Shown here in pieces: positions 1 through 11,446 of a stretch of 64,000 nucleotides of DNA (position 1 is its first letter; each line of letters opens with the position of its first letter). Location: contig CM114275.1 in the NCBI GenBank assembly GCA_050084515.1, positions 28,086,001 to 28,150,000 on the forward strand, written 5' to 3'. The DNA is from Blasia pusilla. Taxonomy: Eukaryota > Marchantiophyta > Marchantiopsida > Blasiales. The position numbers and the translations under genes are program-made. A model generated the notes under the pieces. The model did not search any database. It was not told the origin of the DNA and saw only the letters and a list, made by a program, of their open reading frames with translations.

Positions 1-112
1 GAGTATTGTCATATGATAATACTCAACGATGATGTACGACCCCTAGCCTAGCATAAGAAATAACTATCAATTTTATGCATCCCATACGGATCAACTCTAA
101 AAAATGCTTTAG

Positions 113-866
113 GTGTATGTCGTGTGCATACACATCGCTATACAACATGCATCATTAGTCACATCCACACCACACAAAACCGATCTTCCCCACACACGAG
201 TAGATCCACACATGTACAGAGATCAACTCAGCCATATACATGGAGATCACCAAAAAAAAATAAAGAGTAGTAAAAATGGCACACCCAGCCTACAACTCCA
301 CTCCTCAGTCTACATCGGCATATCGAGCCTCGTCCATCTTGCGCTATCAAGGAATTTGGACACTAGCACCCTAGTCCTATCTCACACACGAACAAGAGAG
401 GTGCTCCAATGGCCCAACATGAGAAATATGGCTTGGGAAAGCCATCTTCCTCCCTTACATAGGATTGGGAAGAGCCAAAACGCTCTTCCCCTAAAAATAG
501 CTATCCTTCTGGTAACTTGCGCGCACAGGGTATCAAGGGGGTGACCTGCTCAACAAGTCATCCAGTTGTGAAAGACCTCAACAAGAAAGTTGTCATAAAT
601 GATGTTCCTGACACAACAAACCTATCCTCAACCTCATCCGACATTGCGGGACAAAGTTACACTCAAGACAGTCCGTTGGCTCGTATGCCCTATCCACGAT
701 AGATCTTGACCTATCGGCTACTCAGATGTGACAACTATCATGTGCATACACATCGCTATGCAACATACATCGTTGGTCATATCCACACCACACAATATCA
801 ATATTCCCCACACACGGGTAGATCCACACATGTACAACTCATACATATACAAGGAGATCACCCAAC
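113..866 (-). repeat. 3' LTR of M1 (257-733) flanked by two copies of a ~135-bp repeat
   Basis: The 3' LTR lies at about 257-733 and matches the 5' LTR at 9,931-10,350. A segment of about 135 bases is present on both sides of it, at 113-256 and 735-866. Both copies contain gtgcatacacatcgctat, then a CCACACCACACAA box, then TAGATCCACACATGTAC. The same repeat-LTR-repeat layout recurs at 11.45-12.27 kb and at 47.15-47.95 kb, so it appears to be a property of the family. The left limit of the LTR is uncertain by a few tens of bases. Confidence 0.7.
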
Positions 867-942
867 CGCCCCCCTAGCTGGTAGTTGGATCCCCCTCACT
901 CCAGATAAAAAATGTCACATCTCCTTGATATGACCTACTACC

Positions 943-1090
943 TTATACACATCTCGGACACATCCATCGTCCCGTGGGAACTACATCAAGAGGGGGGGTC
1001 AAACATGATATATGCAACCCTCGAGAACAACCATCACATGCATACCAACATGGTGGCTGCATCCCTCGTAGATTCGCACAACATACACTT
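943..1090 (-). pseudogene. PHD finger at the C-terminus of the M1 polyprotein
   Basis: The minus strand reads CMLC, about ten residues, MLVC, then after a one-base frameshift [24 protein letters not shown] and a stop at 943-945. That is the complete C4HC3 ligand set of a PHD finger in the correct spacing: C-x2-C, C-x2-C, x4-H, x2-C, C-x2-C. PHD fingers bind histone H3 tails, often reporting K4 methylation status. Here the domain lies downstream of the integrase, where chromoviruses carry a chromodomain, so by analogy it could steer integration; that is inference. The frameshift between the second and third ligand pairs disables this copy. Confidence 0.85.
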
Positions 1091-1288
1091 CAAGCCTGCA
1101 GGTACCACTGCCAAGCTCGGATCCACTGTCCCATCCACGTTCGGAATATGACATTGCGCACAATTGCGCACATGATCCTTCCAAACCATACCATCCCGTC
1201 CCTCCAACATGAGGACTTCGGTCAGTAATACCTCGCACACACGTAGGATCGTGCGCCCTGTAGTGACATCTAACGTCGTGGGTACCGC

Positions 1289-2230
1289 CTACTGTAAATA
1301 CACGTAATCTCCATGATGAAACCTCCTTATCCCTGGATAATAACCTCCTCCACAAATGGTAGCGTACCTCAATGTATCTCTATGTTGAGCAATAGCTAAG
1401 TTCTCAAAGGCCATAGGCATAACTCTATGAAAAATCTCCGCCCTCTGAGAACACGCTTCTATCCACACATCTGGATCATCAAGATCTAACACCTCCGCCA
1501 TGTCACGTCGAATAGCTATAGGTAAATCTGTCTATCTCCCAAAGAGCAAAAAGTACGGTGAAAATGACGCCAAGGATGTATGCCGACTAAAGCAATAATC
1601 CATAGCCAACCATGAAAATTGTAGGTCCCATTCCCTCAACTGTCCCCGCTGCAAGCTACACTTGCGCAATCCTCTCTTCACCGTCTGTATTACTCTCTCC
1701 GCCAATCTATCTGCCTCAGGATGATCTCTGGACGTGGTGCGGTGATCTATCAGCGATCTGATCACACAAGATCTAAAACTCTCCCCTGAACTCCGTACCG
1801 TGGTCATTCAACACCTCCGCCGGTGCACCAAAGTGACTAAGCATACGATCTAGAAATGCATAAGTTGTTCCTTTGCTCGCCTTATCCGGTAGTGCCACCA
1901 ACTCTATCCACTTGGAGAAATGCTCCATCATGACCAACAAATATCTATGATGATGCCCCGTTAATGGCAAAGGTCCCACGAAGTCTAAACTCCACCGATA
2001 ACCTAAACCCATAATTGGCAAAGGATGTAATTGCGGAGTGGGAGCATTGAAGGATGCTCGCACTCTGTCAGATACTATACATGTGGCTACAAACTACTCT
2101 AGCCCAGTTTGCATGTCGCGCCACCAATATTGAACCTTGAGTAAGCGCTTTAATCCAAAGTGCCCCAACTCCTCATGGGGATGTCGCACTACACGTGCTC
2201 ATTGGGAAGGATGAGTTACCACTCGTATCC
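1289..2230 (-). pseudogene. Integrase (DDE, rve) of M1
   Basis: Two frames together cover an integrase. A degenerate zinc-binding region lies near 2,100-2,170 (YWWRDMQT, VRASFNAPTPQLHPL). The first catalytic Asp is in the WSLDFVGPLP block near 1,990-2,020. The second is in VLNDHGTEF near 1,800-1,825, and the Glu in LAERVIQTVKRG near 1,690-1,715. The C-terminal part (1,289-1,501) ends in GDYVYLQ and leads towards the PHD finger. Frameshifts at about 1,790 and 1,520 break the frame. It once inserted the cDNA into the chromosome. Confidence 0.85.
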
Positions 2231-2710
2231 TACCATCTCCCCATACCCGCAAAATATGAGTCCCCTCCCACATGAACCTCCTATCTCTCTATAGGATCCG
2301 ATTTTGCTCCTTAGCACTCATTATGCTCACTATGACGCCAATGCGCAAGAACTCCACAACCTCCACATCATCATGGATATCACGACCACTTGTCGCACCC
2401 TCATTGAGCTCTGGATCCAAAGACTCATCATCCCACCCCACCATTGGAGTCATCGCCTGCGACTAACCTACCATAGTCAACCAACAAAGATAGGCAGATG
2501 CATGCCAATCGCGCATCATCTCCTCATCACTCTCTCCGTGCTATCGAGCTCTTGAGTTGGCTCTTTGACTTGGATATGGGTTATGACTCAACCCATCCAC
2601 ATCCTGGTTCAGCCAACCGGGTCTGTGAACCACCTCAAATTCATACTCCTATAGTAATAGAGCCCGCATGGCAAGCTTTCGCGTAAGCTTGTCAGACTCC
2701 ATCAACCACC

Positions 2711-2959
2711 TCAACGGCTGATGATGAGTGATAAGTGTGAAAGGGTTGCGAAATAAATAGCACATGAAATGTACCACGGCCCTCGCTGCAGCCAAGCACT
2801 CTCCCTCGTAGGAGATATACTTTGTCTCTGAATGTTGTTCGATCGGCTCGCATAAGCTATAACGAACTCCCTCTCCTCGTCATCTCTTTGAGTAAGCACT
2901 GCTCCTAGATTCAACATGCTCCAATCCGTATGTAAGTGGAATGGGCGACCCCTAACCGG
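2711..2959 (-). pseudogene. RNase H segment of M1
   Basis: The minus frame contains FHLHTDWSMLNLGAVLTQ followed by FVIAYASRS, the start of a Ty3/gypsy RNase H with its first catalytic Asp in HTDWS. It is cut off from the reverse transcriptase by the LTR insertion at 2,960. The closely related M3 sequence continues across this point at 38.5 kb. The downstream half (2,450-2,710) is only faintly readable. Confidence 0.75.
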
Positions 2960-4224
2960 TGTCATATAGTAAAATCAGCTAGCGTGTAAACTCCTTCCTC
3001 ATTAAGTGTTAGATAGAGTTTTATAAGCATTAGGTAAATTAGCTTAGGAAAAGGAAATTCCCACGTTTAAACCTGTTTATGGTGCCTCATTTATGCGGGC
3101 CCAACTCTAGGAAAAGAGATGATAAATAAAAGATGACTTTATAAAAGTAAAATAATGAGGTTGTGCTTTCACGAAAAGCAAAAATAGTCATGGTTGATGG
3201 CTAGGATAGTTGGGGTAATTTGGAAAATATCAAGTGGATAAAAGAGTATATTTTGAAAGAGATAAGATGAAATCTACTTGTGTCAAAATGTGATTGGCTA
3301 AACCTTGAGAGCAAGTCATGTGACACAAGATAAGATTAATTCTATTTCGTACTCTTGTGGATCACTAGTGAGTATATAAAGAGGAGGGACCTTCAAGGGT
3401 TCATCACCTTCTACTTCACATCTCTCGTATCACTCTTGAGTGTATGGCTTTGGGATTGTTTGCTCTTCCAATGAGAGTGGATTATTCCTCTTGGAGAGTA
3501 AATTGACCTTGGTCTATTTTTTGAGAGGTTTCTAGAGTATGGTATGAGTGGAGATGAGAGACTTGTCATCTTAAATGAGTTTAGTCATACTAGAAATATA
3601 GTATGGTTTGGCTTGTTATTTTTCCAATGAGAGTGGATTACCCCTCTTGGGAGAGCAACTCCGCCAAATTCCATTCTGGAGGAGAGGAGATGATGTTTGT
3701 CAAGCATGGATAAGGGTGGAGCACAAGTTGTGCCGGATTCTCCTTTCTTTAACCCGTACCACATCAAGATTCTCTTTGTAGATAGACACTGGTTCACTTG
3801 CTATCTAGTTTATCACTTTGGGGATGCTCATGAACCAAGTCATGCAATCTCCAACTCGTGTGATTCTTCATATAGTCACGTACGGAAGAACATGGGATTG
3901 CACTTTGTAGGTCCTTATATAGGTATCCATGGATGTCAATAGGCTTGCTCGAGTAAGGTTTAATAGAAAATATGTTATTTTCCTTGCGTACAAACGTAAA
4001 GTAGTTTACAAGGACTTCATGGTTAGGAATTTCGGGGTTCCATGTTATGAAAAAGTGATCGCATCGGCATTACCTTTCGTGATTCCTGTCGTGAGAGAAT
4101 GGAGGATTTACATAATCATTCTATTTTGAAAAAGGAGAAATTCCTATAGAGTTTGACTTGCATCAACCACGTCTGCTGCAGCTAGAAGGTCCGCCCTTAC
4201 TCAAAGAAAGGCTCTCGACACAAC
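2960..4224 (+). repeat. Solo LTR, family C, inserted in M1
   Basis: The element starts TGTCATATAGTAAAAT at 2,960 and ends ...CTCGACACAAC at 4,224. ACCGG is present directly before it (2,955-2,959) and directly after it (4,225-4,229), a 5-bp target duplication. A second copy lies at 49,467-50,938 with the same start, end and internal blocks. A tatataaagagga box near 3,374 is conserved in both and suggests an LTR promoter reading +. No coding sequence was found, and the short open frames inside are not conserved. Confidence 0.75.
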
Positions 4225-4229
4225 ACCGG

Positions 4230-5260
4230 TCTCTATAAAATGGGTGAGGATGTCAACCTGTCCTTAAGCTCTTGAAATGCTCGCTCCTCATCATCTCCCC
4301 ATAACCAAACCTGATCAAGTCTTGTCAACAAGGTCAAAGATTTCACAATCGCACTAAAACCCTAGATATACCGTCAATAGAAGTTCGCCAGTCCAAGAAA
4401 CGCTCGGACTCGACTCACATCTATAGGGCGTGGAATCTGGGCAATAGCTTCCATCTTCGTCTGCTGAATACATAACCCACTCGGGTATATGGTGTGTCCC
4501 AAGTACTCAATTTGCTCTTGAAGGAATATGTACTTGCCTAGATGTAACTTGAGTCCATGTAACTGCAATCGCCGAAACATCTCCTCCATGTGTCGCTCAT
4601 GCTCCTCAACCGTGGAACTAAAGATAAGAATATCATCTATGTAACATTGTACAAAATCCAAGCCAACAAGAATCCTATCCATCACTCTCTTAAACTCCAT
4701 AGGCGCGTTCTTCGACACAAATGGTAAGAACCGCCACTAATATAAGCAATCTCTTCCGAACCGATCTATTCCCCAGAATGTTGTCTTCTCCTTGTCCTCC
4801 AACCTGATAGGAAGCTGATGATAGGCAACACCGAGATCTAAAGTACTGAAGATCTTTGCATGCCCTACCACATCAAATATCTCCTCAACATTAGGCATGG
4901 CGTACCAATCTGACCTCGTCTATCGGTTGATAGGACGGTAATCTCCACACATCCGCCCATCCGTCCAATTGCCATATATATCCTTCTTCGCCGGCATGAC
5001 TGTGCCAGATGCATACTCCCCATGTGATAACTCCACCAGTCTTGCCTCTAACAAAGCCCGACTCTTGCTCTCAATCAAGTCACGCTCCATATCACAATAC
5101 TTATAAAATTGACGAAAGATCGTCGTATCACTAGCCAACTCAATCCGTATCCCAGGGCCCTACAGCGTACCCAAGTCTCTCATATTGAAGGCAAAAAAAC
5201 CGACGTGCCCTCTCAAAAACCTATGAACTTATCGTCGCTCTCCTCCTCTCAACTTGAGAC
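4230..5260 (-). pseudogene. Reverse transcriptase of M1
   Basis: The N-terminal part (4,920-5,138) reads MPAKKDIYGNWTDGRMCGDYR, the fingers region of a Ty3/gypsy RT. The palm part (4,374-4,718) contains CYIDDILIFS with the catalytic YIDD, followed by HLGKYIFLQEQIEYLGHTI and ALFGLANFY-like thumb and connection sequence. The middle part between about 4,720 and 4,920 is frameshifted. In both M1 and M3 the RT follows directly behind the methyltransferase. Confidence 0.85.
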
Positions 5261-5593
5261 CTATCACAAGCTCCCAAGTCTCCATCGTGACCTCACTTGG
5301 AGAGAACGCAACCTCTAACTTTGGCTGCTATGTAGCAACCTTAGCCACTTCAGCAACAACCACTCCACTTTCACCTCCTACACCATGCTCCACATCAAAA
5401 AATTGAACATGTGATGCTCTGGCCGCCTTCGCACTCTCTGCTCGAACGACATCCCAAGAAGTTCATGGGTGCCTATCTCTCCTTGTCCCTCCTCCAGCGA
5501 ATGCCTATACAGACCTTGTAGGCAATGGTCCAACTCGTGGACTTGACGGCATGGATGACACTTGCATCCGTCTCTGCTCAGCCATACCTAGAC

Positions 5594-6400
5594 TGAATAT
5601 CCATGTAAGACAATTGAGGTCCATCGCTTGCCCCAACACCTATCTCTGGGATGCCTTGGTCATACTTGGCACGACCGTAGTACCCGTAGCAAACCCCATG
5701 GCGCGCTCGCGCTCATCTACTGTAGGCTCCTCCAATGCTTGGGTCACCTCATCCCAAATCATGTGTGGCCCTCCCTGATGAAAGGAAGGGGATGTTGGGA
5801 AGCTGACCAACGTAGGTAAGGTTGCCCTCAACTCCTCCACCCTATTGGCCATCGCCAACGGTGGTCTATCATCCCACGTCACCACTTGAGATCGATGCCC
5901 AGAGCCCAAAATAGCATCCACTGTGAGATGTGGTGCTCTCTGGACTCCATAGTATGCTCGACTCAGTACCTCTGATGGTATCAAGTTCGTCCACCACAAT
6001 CATGGATGATGGGCGCATGATCCATATCTCGCTACATCTAACAACACAGCAGGTCCCAACCAGGACCTCACTTGATGCACACTCGTCATCACACGTGCAC
6101 GAGTGTCTCCCAACAACAACACGTTCTCCAAAATGTACGTTGGAGAACATGTCTGATGCTCCTACAAGTGTCGTACTACTCGCAGCATCTCCCAAAATAT
6201 CCCTGACCTCGGATCCTGCAATCCAAACCCTCGGCCAATTGATGAACTCATTATATCTCTGGACCAATCTCACCACGTGACGTAATGATACTCGCCACAC
6301 GGTCTTATCTCTCTCCACATAAAGGTACAGATGTACTCGTATGCCGGCCTGCAATACCGATGCTAATCCCTTCGAAGAGAGCTAACACCCTAACATCCTC
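5594..6400 (-). pseudogene. C5 cytosine DNA methyltransferase domain of M1 (motif IV deleted)
   Basis: Read on the minus strand: motif I VRVLALFEGISIG near 6,355-6,395, then LQAGIRVHLYLYVERD. Motif V GLQDPRSGIFWEMLR is near 6,175-6,220 and motif VI YILENV near 6,120-6,135. HQVRSW is near 6,070. A motif VIII-like block with LWWTNLIP lies near 5,985-6,020. A variable segment of about 90 residues follows, then DERERAMGF near 5,700 and LGQAMDLNCLTWIF near 5,594-5,640 (motifs IX/X). The order is the canonical one, not the permuted DRM order. Compared with M3, about 150 bases carrying the PC of motif IV are missing just after VQRYNEFINWP, so the catalytic cysteine is gone. Several frameshifts are present. 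Confidence 0.85.
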
Positions 6401-6797
6401 CTTTGGACACTGCCACATAACGGATGTGGTATCCAGTAGGGTCAACGTCTCCACTCCAAGGGCCCGATCGCCACATGACTCTCGCCGCTCTGAGATAAAG
6501 GCATGACTCCACGCCTACCTCGCAAGGTTCTCAGCACTCCTCTGTAGATCTCGAGTTGTATCCCACTATGGTGAAGAGGTCTCGCCAACATGGGAAGAGA
6601 CACCCGCCTTGGCCTATCTCTCAGTGGGACTATCCGCTACGGAGACATCCTCCGCATGTACGTTTCCCTCCAACAACTCTCTTGTCCAGTTAACACTACC
6701 TGTGAAAGCTGCCAATGTGGTCAAACTCATCTCTTGATCGACCACCTCGTCTTGCAAACTGCATGGGTAACTCACTCATCCGCCCATCACCTGAATG

Positions 6798-7295
6798 TCA
6801 CCATGGCCGATAAGTAACGATCTCCTGGCAGAAGTCAAGGATGAATCCTAAGGGATATAACACTATACTCCCCGCCAACACATCGTATGACTCAGCAGGT
6901 GTCGTGATCGCACATGTGCGTACCATAATATTATCCGTCGCATGCTCTGGCTGGACTTTAACAACTATCTCGTGTCGAGTCATATACTGCGTGGGTGACA
7001 CGTCCCCAATCCAGGTCTGTATCTGGAAGGGAGAAGGCTCAATGTTGGCCTTCCGTACCAACACTAAACACGTTGCCTTCCCTAACATCAAGGGTTGCGC
7101 TCCCGAAGCAAGTAGGACGCGGTACGGGTGGTATATTCTCCCCATGTGACTAACCAAGCAAAATACTCTAGCTTGGTTATCACGTAACACTACGCCAAGT
7201 GTCACCATTGCTCGCTCTATGGCCGGTCGAGTTGGCATATCTACCAACTTTGTCGTCGGCTCATGCCATGACTCTATGGGGAACGTCTTGAGCAC
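6798..7295 (-). pseudogene. Retropepsin-like protease of M1
   Basis: One open frame of 165 codons contains VLLASGAQPLMLGKA, which aligns with LLDSGAQPLMLGKA in M3. The catalytic Asp of the DSGA motif is Ala here. Downstream are MTRHEIVVKV, SYDVLAGSIVLYPLGFILDF and a short tail. The frame is the longest uninterrupted one in M1. The enzyme would have cleaved the Gag-Pol polyprotein; the Asp-to-Ala change would inactivate it. Confidence 0.75.
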
Positions 7296-7473
7296 CTACT
7301 CCGAGGACAAGTCCACCACCTCCTCAACTACCTTTGAATAAGAGGCAGTCACCTCTCCACGCACACACAACGTGCGGCCAGTCCGAACACCTCAGCTGGT
7401 CCAACTCTCAACGTCACCAACTCTATGGCGGAAAATGGCGAACTTTGGCTCACTCTGGTGGCTACCTCCAACA

Positions 7474-9000
7474 TTATGGTTGACACAGACTCCACTCGAG
7501 CCGACATAGGAGTTTGCACTCCAACTCCTCGTGACGTCGACGCACCTGCCTAACTTGTAGGCACCGTTGGTTATCGAGGCACCATCGATGGTGGTTGCAG
7601 TGCCTCTGACAATGTGAATGACTGTGGAACCCTGGCTTGCCGCCCATCAATCCCCTCCGCTGGATCAATCTCAACTCCACCTCTTGATGCCTCAGTGCCT
7701 CTTGCAACACCTCAAGTCACCACTATAGCAGCCTCAACTTGAGCTGCACTACACATAAACCCCATACTAGCGAGATCCTCACTCGGGTCAAGGTAAGAGG
7801 TAGAAGCTAGAGCCACACTAGTTGCTCGCGGCTCCGTGCCTTTCCTAAGTTGCATCATCATCATGGTATCAATCCTATGCTCCAAGTGATCCATGCGTGA
7901 GAGAAGTGCCGGCTCTGGTGCTCCTACTCCATCTCCTCTGGCGGGTGATGGTCCTCTACCACCACGTTGAAGAACAACTCCCCAACCTCCTCTAGGCCCT
8001 CGGCCTACCTTAGGACGTGCTTCTCAATGAAGGTCAAAACATCTATTCATAGTGTGACCATATCTGTTGCAATAATCACACTAGTACTGTGGTGGGACCA
8101 TCCTCTATGGCTCCTCAAAAATCGGAGGCACTCGTGGTCCTCTCTCATGATGTGTGCAGTCTTTTTGCCTATGGGCCCGTCCACACATCCAAAAAGATAA
8201 CATCGGTCCCTGTTGGGCAACATATCTAGGTACAGGTCATTGCCTCATAGGCTCACGGTACCCGCCCTGCTCTCTGGGCACACTGGCCCACTCCTGTGGT
8301 ACTGGTGCTCGCTGTGCCACCTATGGGGTCATCGTCGCTCGTGGACCCGTCGACTCTCGAGAAAATCCAGCGATAACTACATGTTCCTCACTCATGTTGA
8401 GCTCAATACGCTCAGACAACTCAAAGATCACCTTCAATGTGGGCTTTGTTGTGTAAATCAACATCACATCTCGGACTCTCCTCCGTAGTTCTTGGTCCAG
8501 AATCCCATACCAATACTAGATTGACTGCGCCTCATTCACTCCATAAGTAGCAATGATCAACCTCCTCATGCGCATAAATGCCTCTCTCAAACTCTGACCT
8601 GATCGTCACTGAAAATCCTGCAGACTCTTCAGCTTTTTGGTAGGCACGCCTTGGTAGCTCTACCCCAACTGTCGGAAGAACTCCACTGTGGAACTCAAGA
8701 GTCTCCCACACTCCTCACTAGCTCACGGACGCTAATGGTATCCCGTGATGACACGCACACTCAACACTCGCCCTCACCATGAGCCTCCCAACTAACTCAC
8801 CTAAACCACTGACACTCTCGGGTCATACACGTGACCCGTACTCGGCAACCGTCGTATATCCACATACACGCTACACATGCATGGAGACTACACTCGTCAC
8901 CATCGCTACACCCATCTAGCCCTAGCAACTACCCGACGCCGAGCACTCTCAATCACATAAGAAAAGTGTGGAAAAAGGGACTCAAATGGGTAACTTGATC
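7474..9000 (-). pseudogene. Gag region of M1 with two zinc knuckles
   Basis: The region is broken into short frames. Two nucleocapsid-type zinc knuckles can be read on the minus strand: CGRAHRQKDC near 8,150-8,190 (its first Cys is lost) and CDYCNRYGHTMNRC near 8,035-8,080, which is a perfect C-x2-C-x4-H-x4-C. Frames at 7,474-7,710 and 7,712-7,894 form the Gag-protease linker, with a LEHRIDTMMMMQ stretch. The matching part of M3 is at 42.3-43.3 kb. Gag would coat the element RNA. Confidence 0.6.
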
Positions 9001-9930
9001 ATGCCCTCCAACCTACGGCACCGTCATTATCCACTCCTCCATGTGATTTGACAACCTCCGCAACACGAAAACCTCCTCGACCAACATGTCGAACCTCCCG
9101 TCAGCATCGGCGAGCGTGTCCCCATCACAACCCTCGTTATTCCCAATCGGTGAAGAACTAATGAGTCGCACTCCGACCTACTCGTAATAACTGCCAAACT
9201 CCTATCCCGGTTCCCACCATGCTCGCAAAACACCAAGTGTCACCAACCCTCTCCCACTACGTAACTCAACTCAACCACGTCTGACCCCAACCATGGCTTT
9301 CCGTCTACCACGTCGCCCATGCCTCCAACCACGTCGATCATGTCGACCATGTTCGTCCCTCCCATCTATGTCTTCTGACTTACCACATCCGCCCTGCCCG
9401 CCTACGTCAACCATATCCGTCCTGCCAACCACATCATGAAGGCGCTGACCACGGCGCTCCAAACCACGTAACTACGGGCGTTGACTACGTAGGGGGAAAA
9501 GTGATTGGGCCCTTGGCCCGCGTCCCTATGGGCCTTAATGGCCCCTTGGAGGGTGGCTGGGGAAGGACCAAAACTCCGCAACTCGCCGCCCCTCGGCTTC
9601 GTAGCTCTCGGCTCCGCCTCCCTCCGCCCTAACCCTAGACGTGACCTAAACATGACTTGCTCTAAAAATTCTTCTTTTCCTCTCTCCCAACACTTGCCGC
9701 TCCTCACTTGCGACCATTTTTGTCCCTCTCTATGCTACACCCAAGCATTGTATTCCGCTGCTGCCTCTAGTCAGTTTGCACCAACGAAAACCTGAGAAAA
9801 TGGATAGTGCTTCCGCCCACGATCTTTCGAACAAAAAAAATGACACAAAATGCCAACTAACGTCTCCAGCGGCTCCCCACCAAGGCAACTTGCTTGTCTA
9901 CCTGCAAACAACGAATTCTCACCAGCCCCC
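9001..9930 (-). other. M1 leader between 5' LTR and Gag
   Basis: No conserved coding sequence is visible. The stretch 9,290-9,450 is pyrimidine-rich with loose CACGTCG/CATGTCGACC repeats, which produce several spurious open frames on both strands. The position corresponds to the leader and N-terminal Gag part of M3 (43.3-45.3 kb). Confidence 0.4.
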
Positions 9931-10350
9931 TGACATCTTTCTCATATAAAAATAAATAGTAGTAAAAATGGCACACCCTGCCTTAAACTCCATTCCTCAG
10001 TCTACATTGGCATATCGAGCCTCATCTTCCCTACGCTATCAAGGAATCCTGACGCTAGCACCTTGGTCCTATCTCACACACAAACAAGAGAGGTGCCCCA
10101 ATGGCCTAAAAATAGCTATCCTCCTGGAAATCCACGTGCACAGGTCACCAGGGGCGGGTGACCTCCTGAACAAGTCACCTAACTGTGAAAGACCTCAACA
10201 GGAAAGTTGTCAGAAACAATGTTCCTGACACAACGGACCTATTATCAACCTCATCCGACACCGCATGACAAAGTTACACTCAAGACAGTCTATTGGCTCC
10301 TATGCTCTATCCACGATAGATCTCGGCCTATCGGCTACTTAAATGTGACA
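9931..10350 (-). repeat. 5' LTR of M1
   Basis: It is homologous to 257-733, with the same AGTAGTAAAAATGGCACACCC, CTCGATATGCC-type and CAAGAGAGGTGC blocks. It ends at AAATGTGACA (10,350), the reverse complement of the element's TGTCAC start. Unlike the 3' LTR, it has no copy of the 135-bp flanking repeat on its outer side. The same LTR type, as a solo copy on the + strand, is at 63,014-63,509. Confidence 0.7.
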
Positions 10351-11446
10351 TGTCTCTACCCATCAACACAACAATTCCTAGAACCAACAACATGGAAAAT
10401 CCCTCAAAAGTGTAGGCTTGTAATTAAGATGCATTAAAATGATTTTTTGTGTTGCTTTTTGGAAATATGCATGTTTGTCCCAACTCTTTTCTAACACAAA
10501 CTCCTCTTTTATTCATACTCCCTCAATTTGACACAACTCATCCCTTCTCAATAACATGGTGCGGTCCCTTCTCAAGGATGTGGCACTCAATGACATGATG
10601 CAACAACAAGTGGCACCTCCTCCTCTATCGCAAATAATCCACTCCTCATTGCTAATGGGGCTCCCTTATCAAGACCATATGTGCGATGCATCCAAGAGTA
10701 GCAATTGTTGGTATGTTGTAGCTACAAGCATCACAGTATAATACTAAATTGACTTAGAGTGGCTCCCAGCCGCTCCCTCTCACAATGCATCTCCAAGCAA
10801 AATTTGGACCTTAACACTCATATTCCATGAGGCACTTGATTTCATTGGTTGGCCATTGCAGGGTCAATCCATGGGCAAGATAATTATGAGATGGTTGACC
10901 ATGTCACAATAATGTTGATCATGGCGAATAGCCAAGGCATACTAGCATAGTTACTTGAGAGATGGAACAACACAACCAATGATGGACAATAAGAGAGGCA
11001 CGCCCGGTGTAGACATGGTGTGCAATGGGCGTGCCCCTCCTATGGGAAACGATGGTGAAGTCCATATAGTTATCGTTCCCGTAGAGCCCCTCTTATGGAA
11101 ACGATGACTATATGGTGAAGGTAGACACTCACTGCTTTACGATTATAGTGGCGTAACCAATCCTCAACATACTTTGTTTTATTTTAATTTTTTACTTGAT
11201 CCTCTTCCCAATATTTTGGGCCCAACTTCCTTACAAAAACCTTTTACTTAATAGCTCTTCATTTTTTTTTCACACAAAAATCCTCTAAAATGATATACTT
11301 TGATCTACTTAACCATCCTCCTTTACGAGTTATTGGGGAATTTCAAAAAATCTTCTCTCACAAGTTGGCTTTGGTATCCTCGCATGAATGGTCGTTGATT
11401 TTCATTCACTTATTAAAGTAGCAAGTTGTTTAGCCAACATTGTGTG
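10351..11446. other. Spacer between M1 and M2, no gene seen
   Basis: This is AT-rich sequence without a convincing open frame. At 11,030-11,125 there are two related blocks: GGGAAACGAT and ATCGTTCCC form an imperfect inverted repeat, and a second GGAAACGATGACTATATGGTGAAG copy follows. This could be a fragment of a small transposon, but no ends are recognisable. Confidence 0.4.

Larger units (their letters stand above)
113..10350 (-). mobile_element. M1: decayed Ty3/gypsy element encoding methyltransferase and PHD finger
   Basis: Reading the minus strand from right to left, the order is 5' LTR (about 9,931-10,350), leader, Gag, protease, C5 DNA methyltransferase, reverse transcriptase, RNase H, integrase, PHD finger, 3' LTR (about 257-733). 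The two LTRs share long stretches of near identity, for example around 268-420 and 9,957-10,110. Both end on their right side in a ...GTGACA string, which on the element strand is a TGTCAC start. Every coding domain has frameshifts or stops, so this is a dead copy. A solo LTR of another family sits in it at 2,960-4,224. The RT/RNase H/integrase order is that of Ty3/gypsy; the methyltransferase and the PHD finger are additions. Confidence 0.85.

Noticed and set aside
113-1240. Short forward frames near the left end
   Set aside because: They cover an LTR, its flanking repeats and the antisense of the PHD finger.
5869-6354. 161-codon minus frame read as a single novel protein
   Set aside because: Only its first part is in the methyltransferase frame; the rest is out of frame with motifs V and VI, which lie in another frame.
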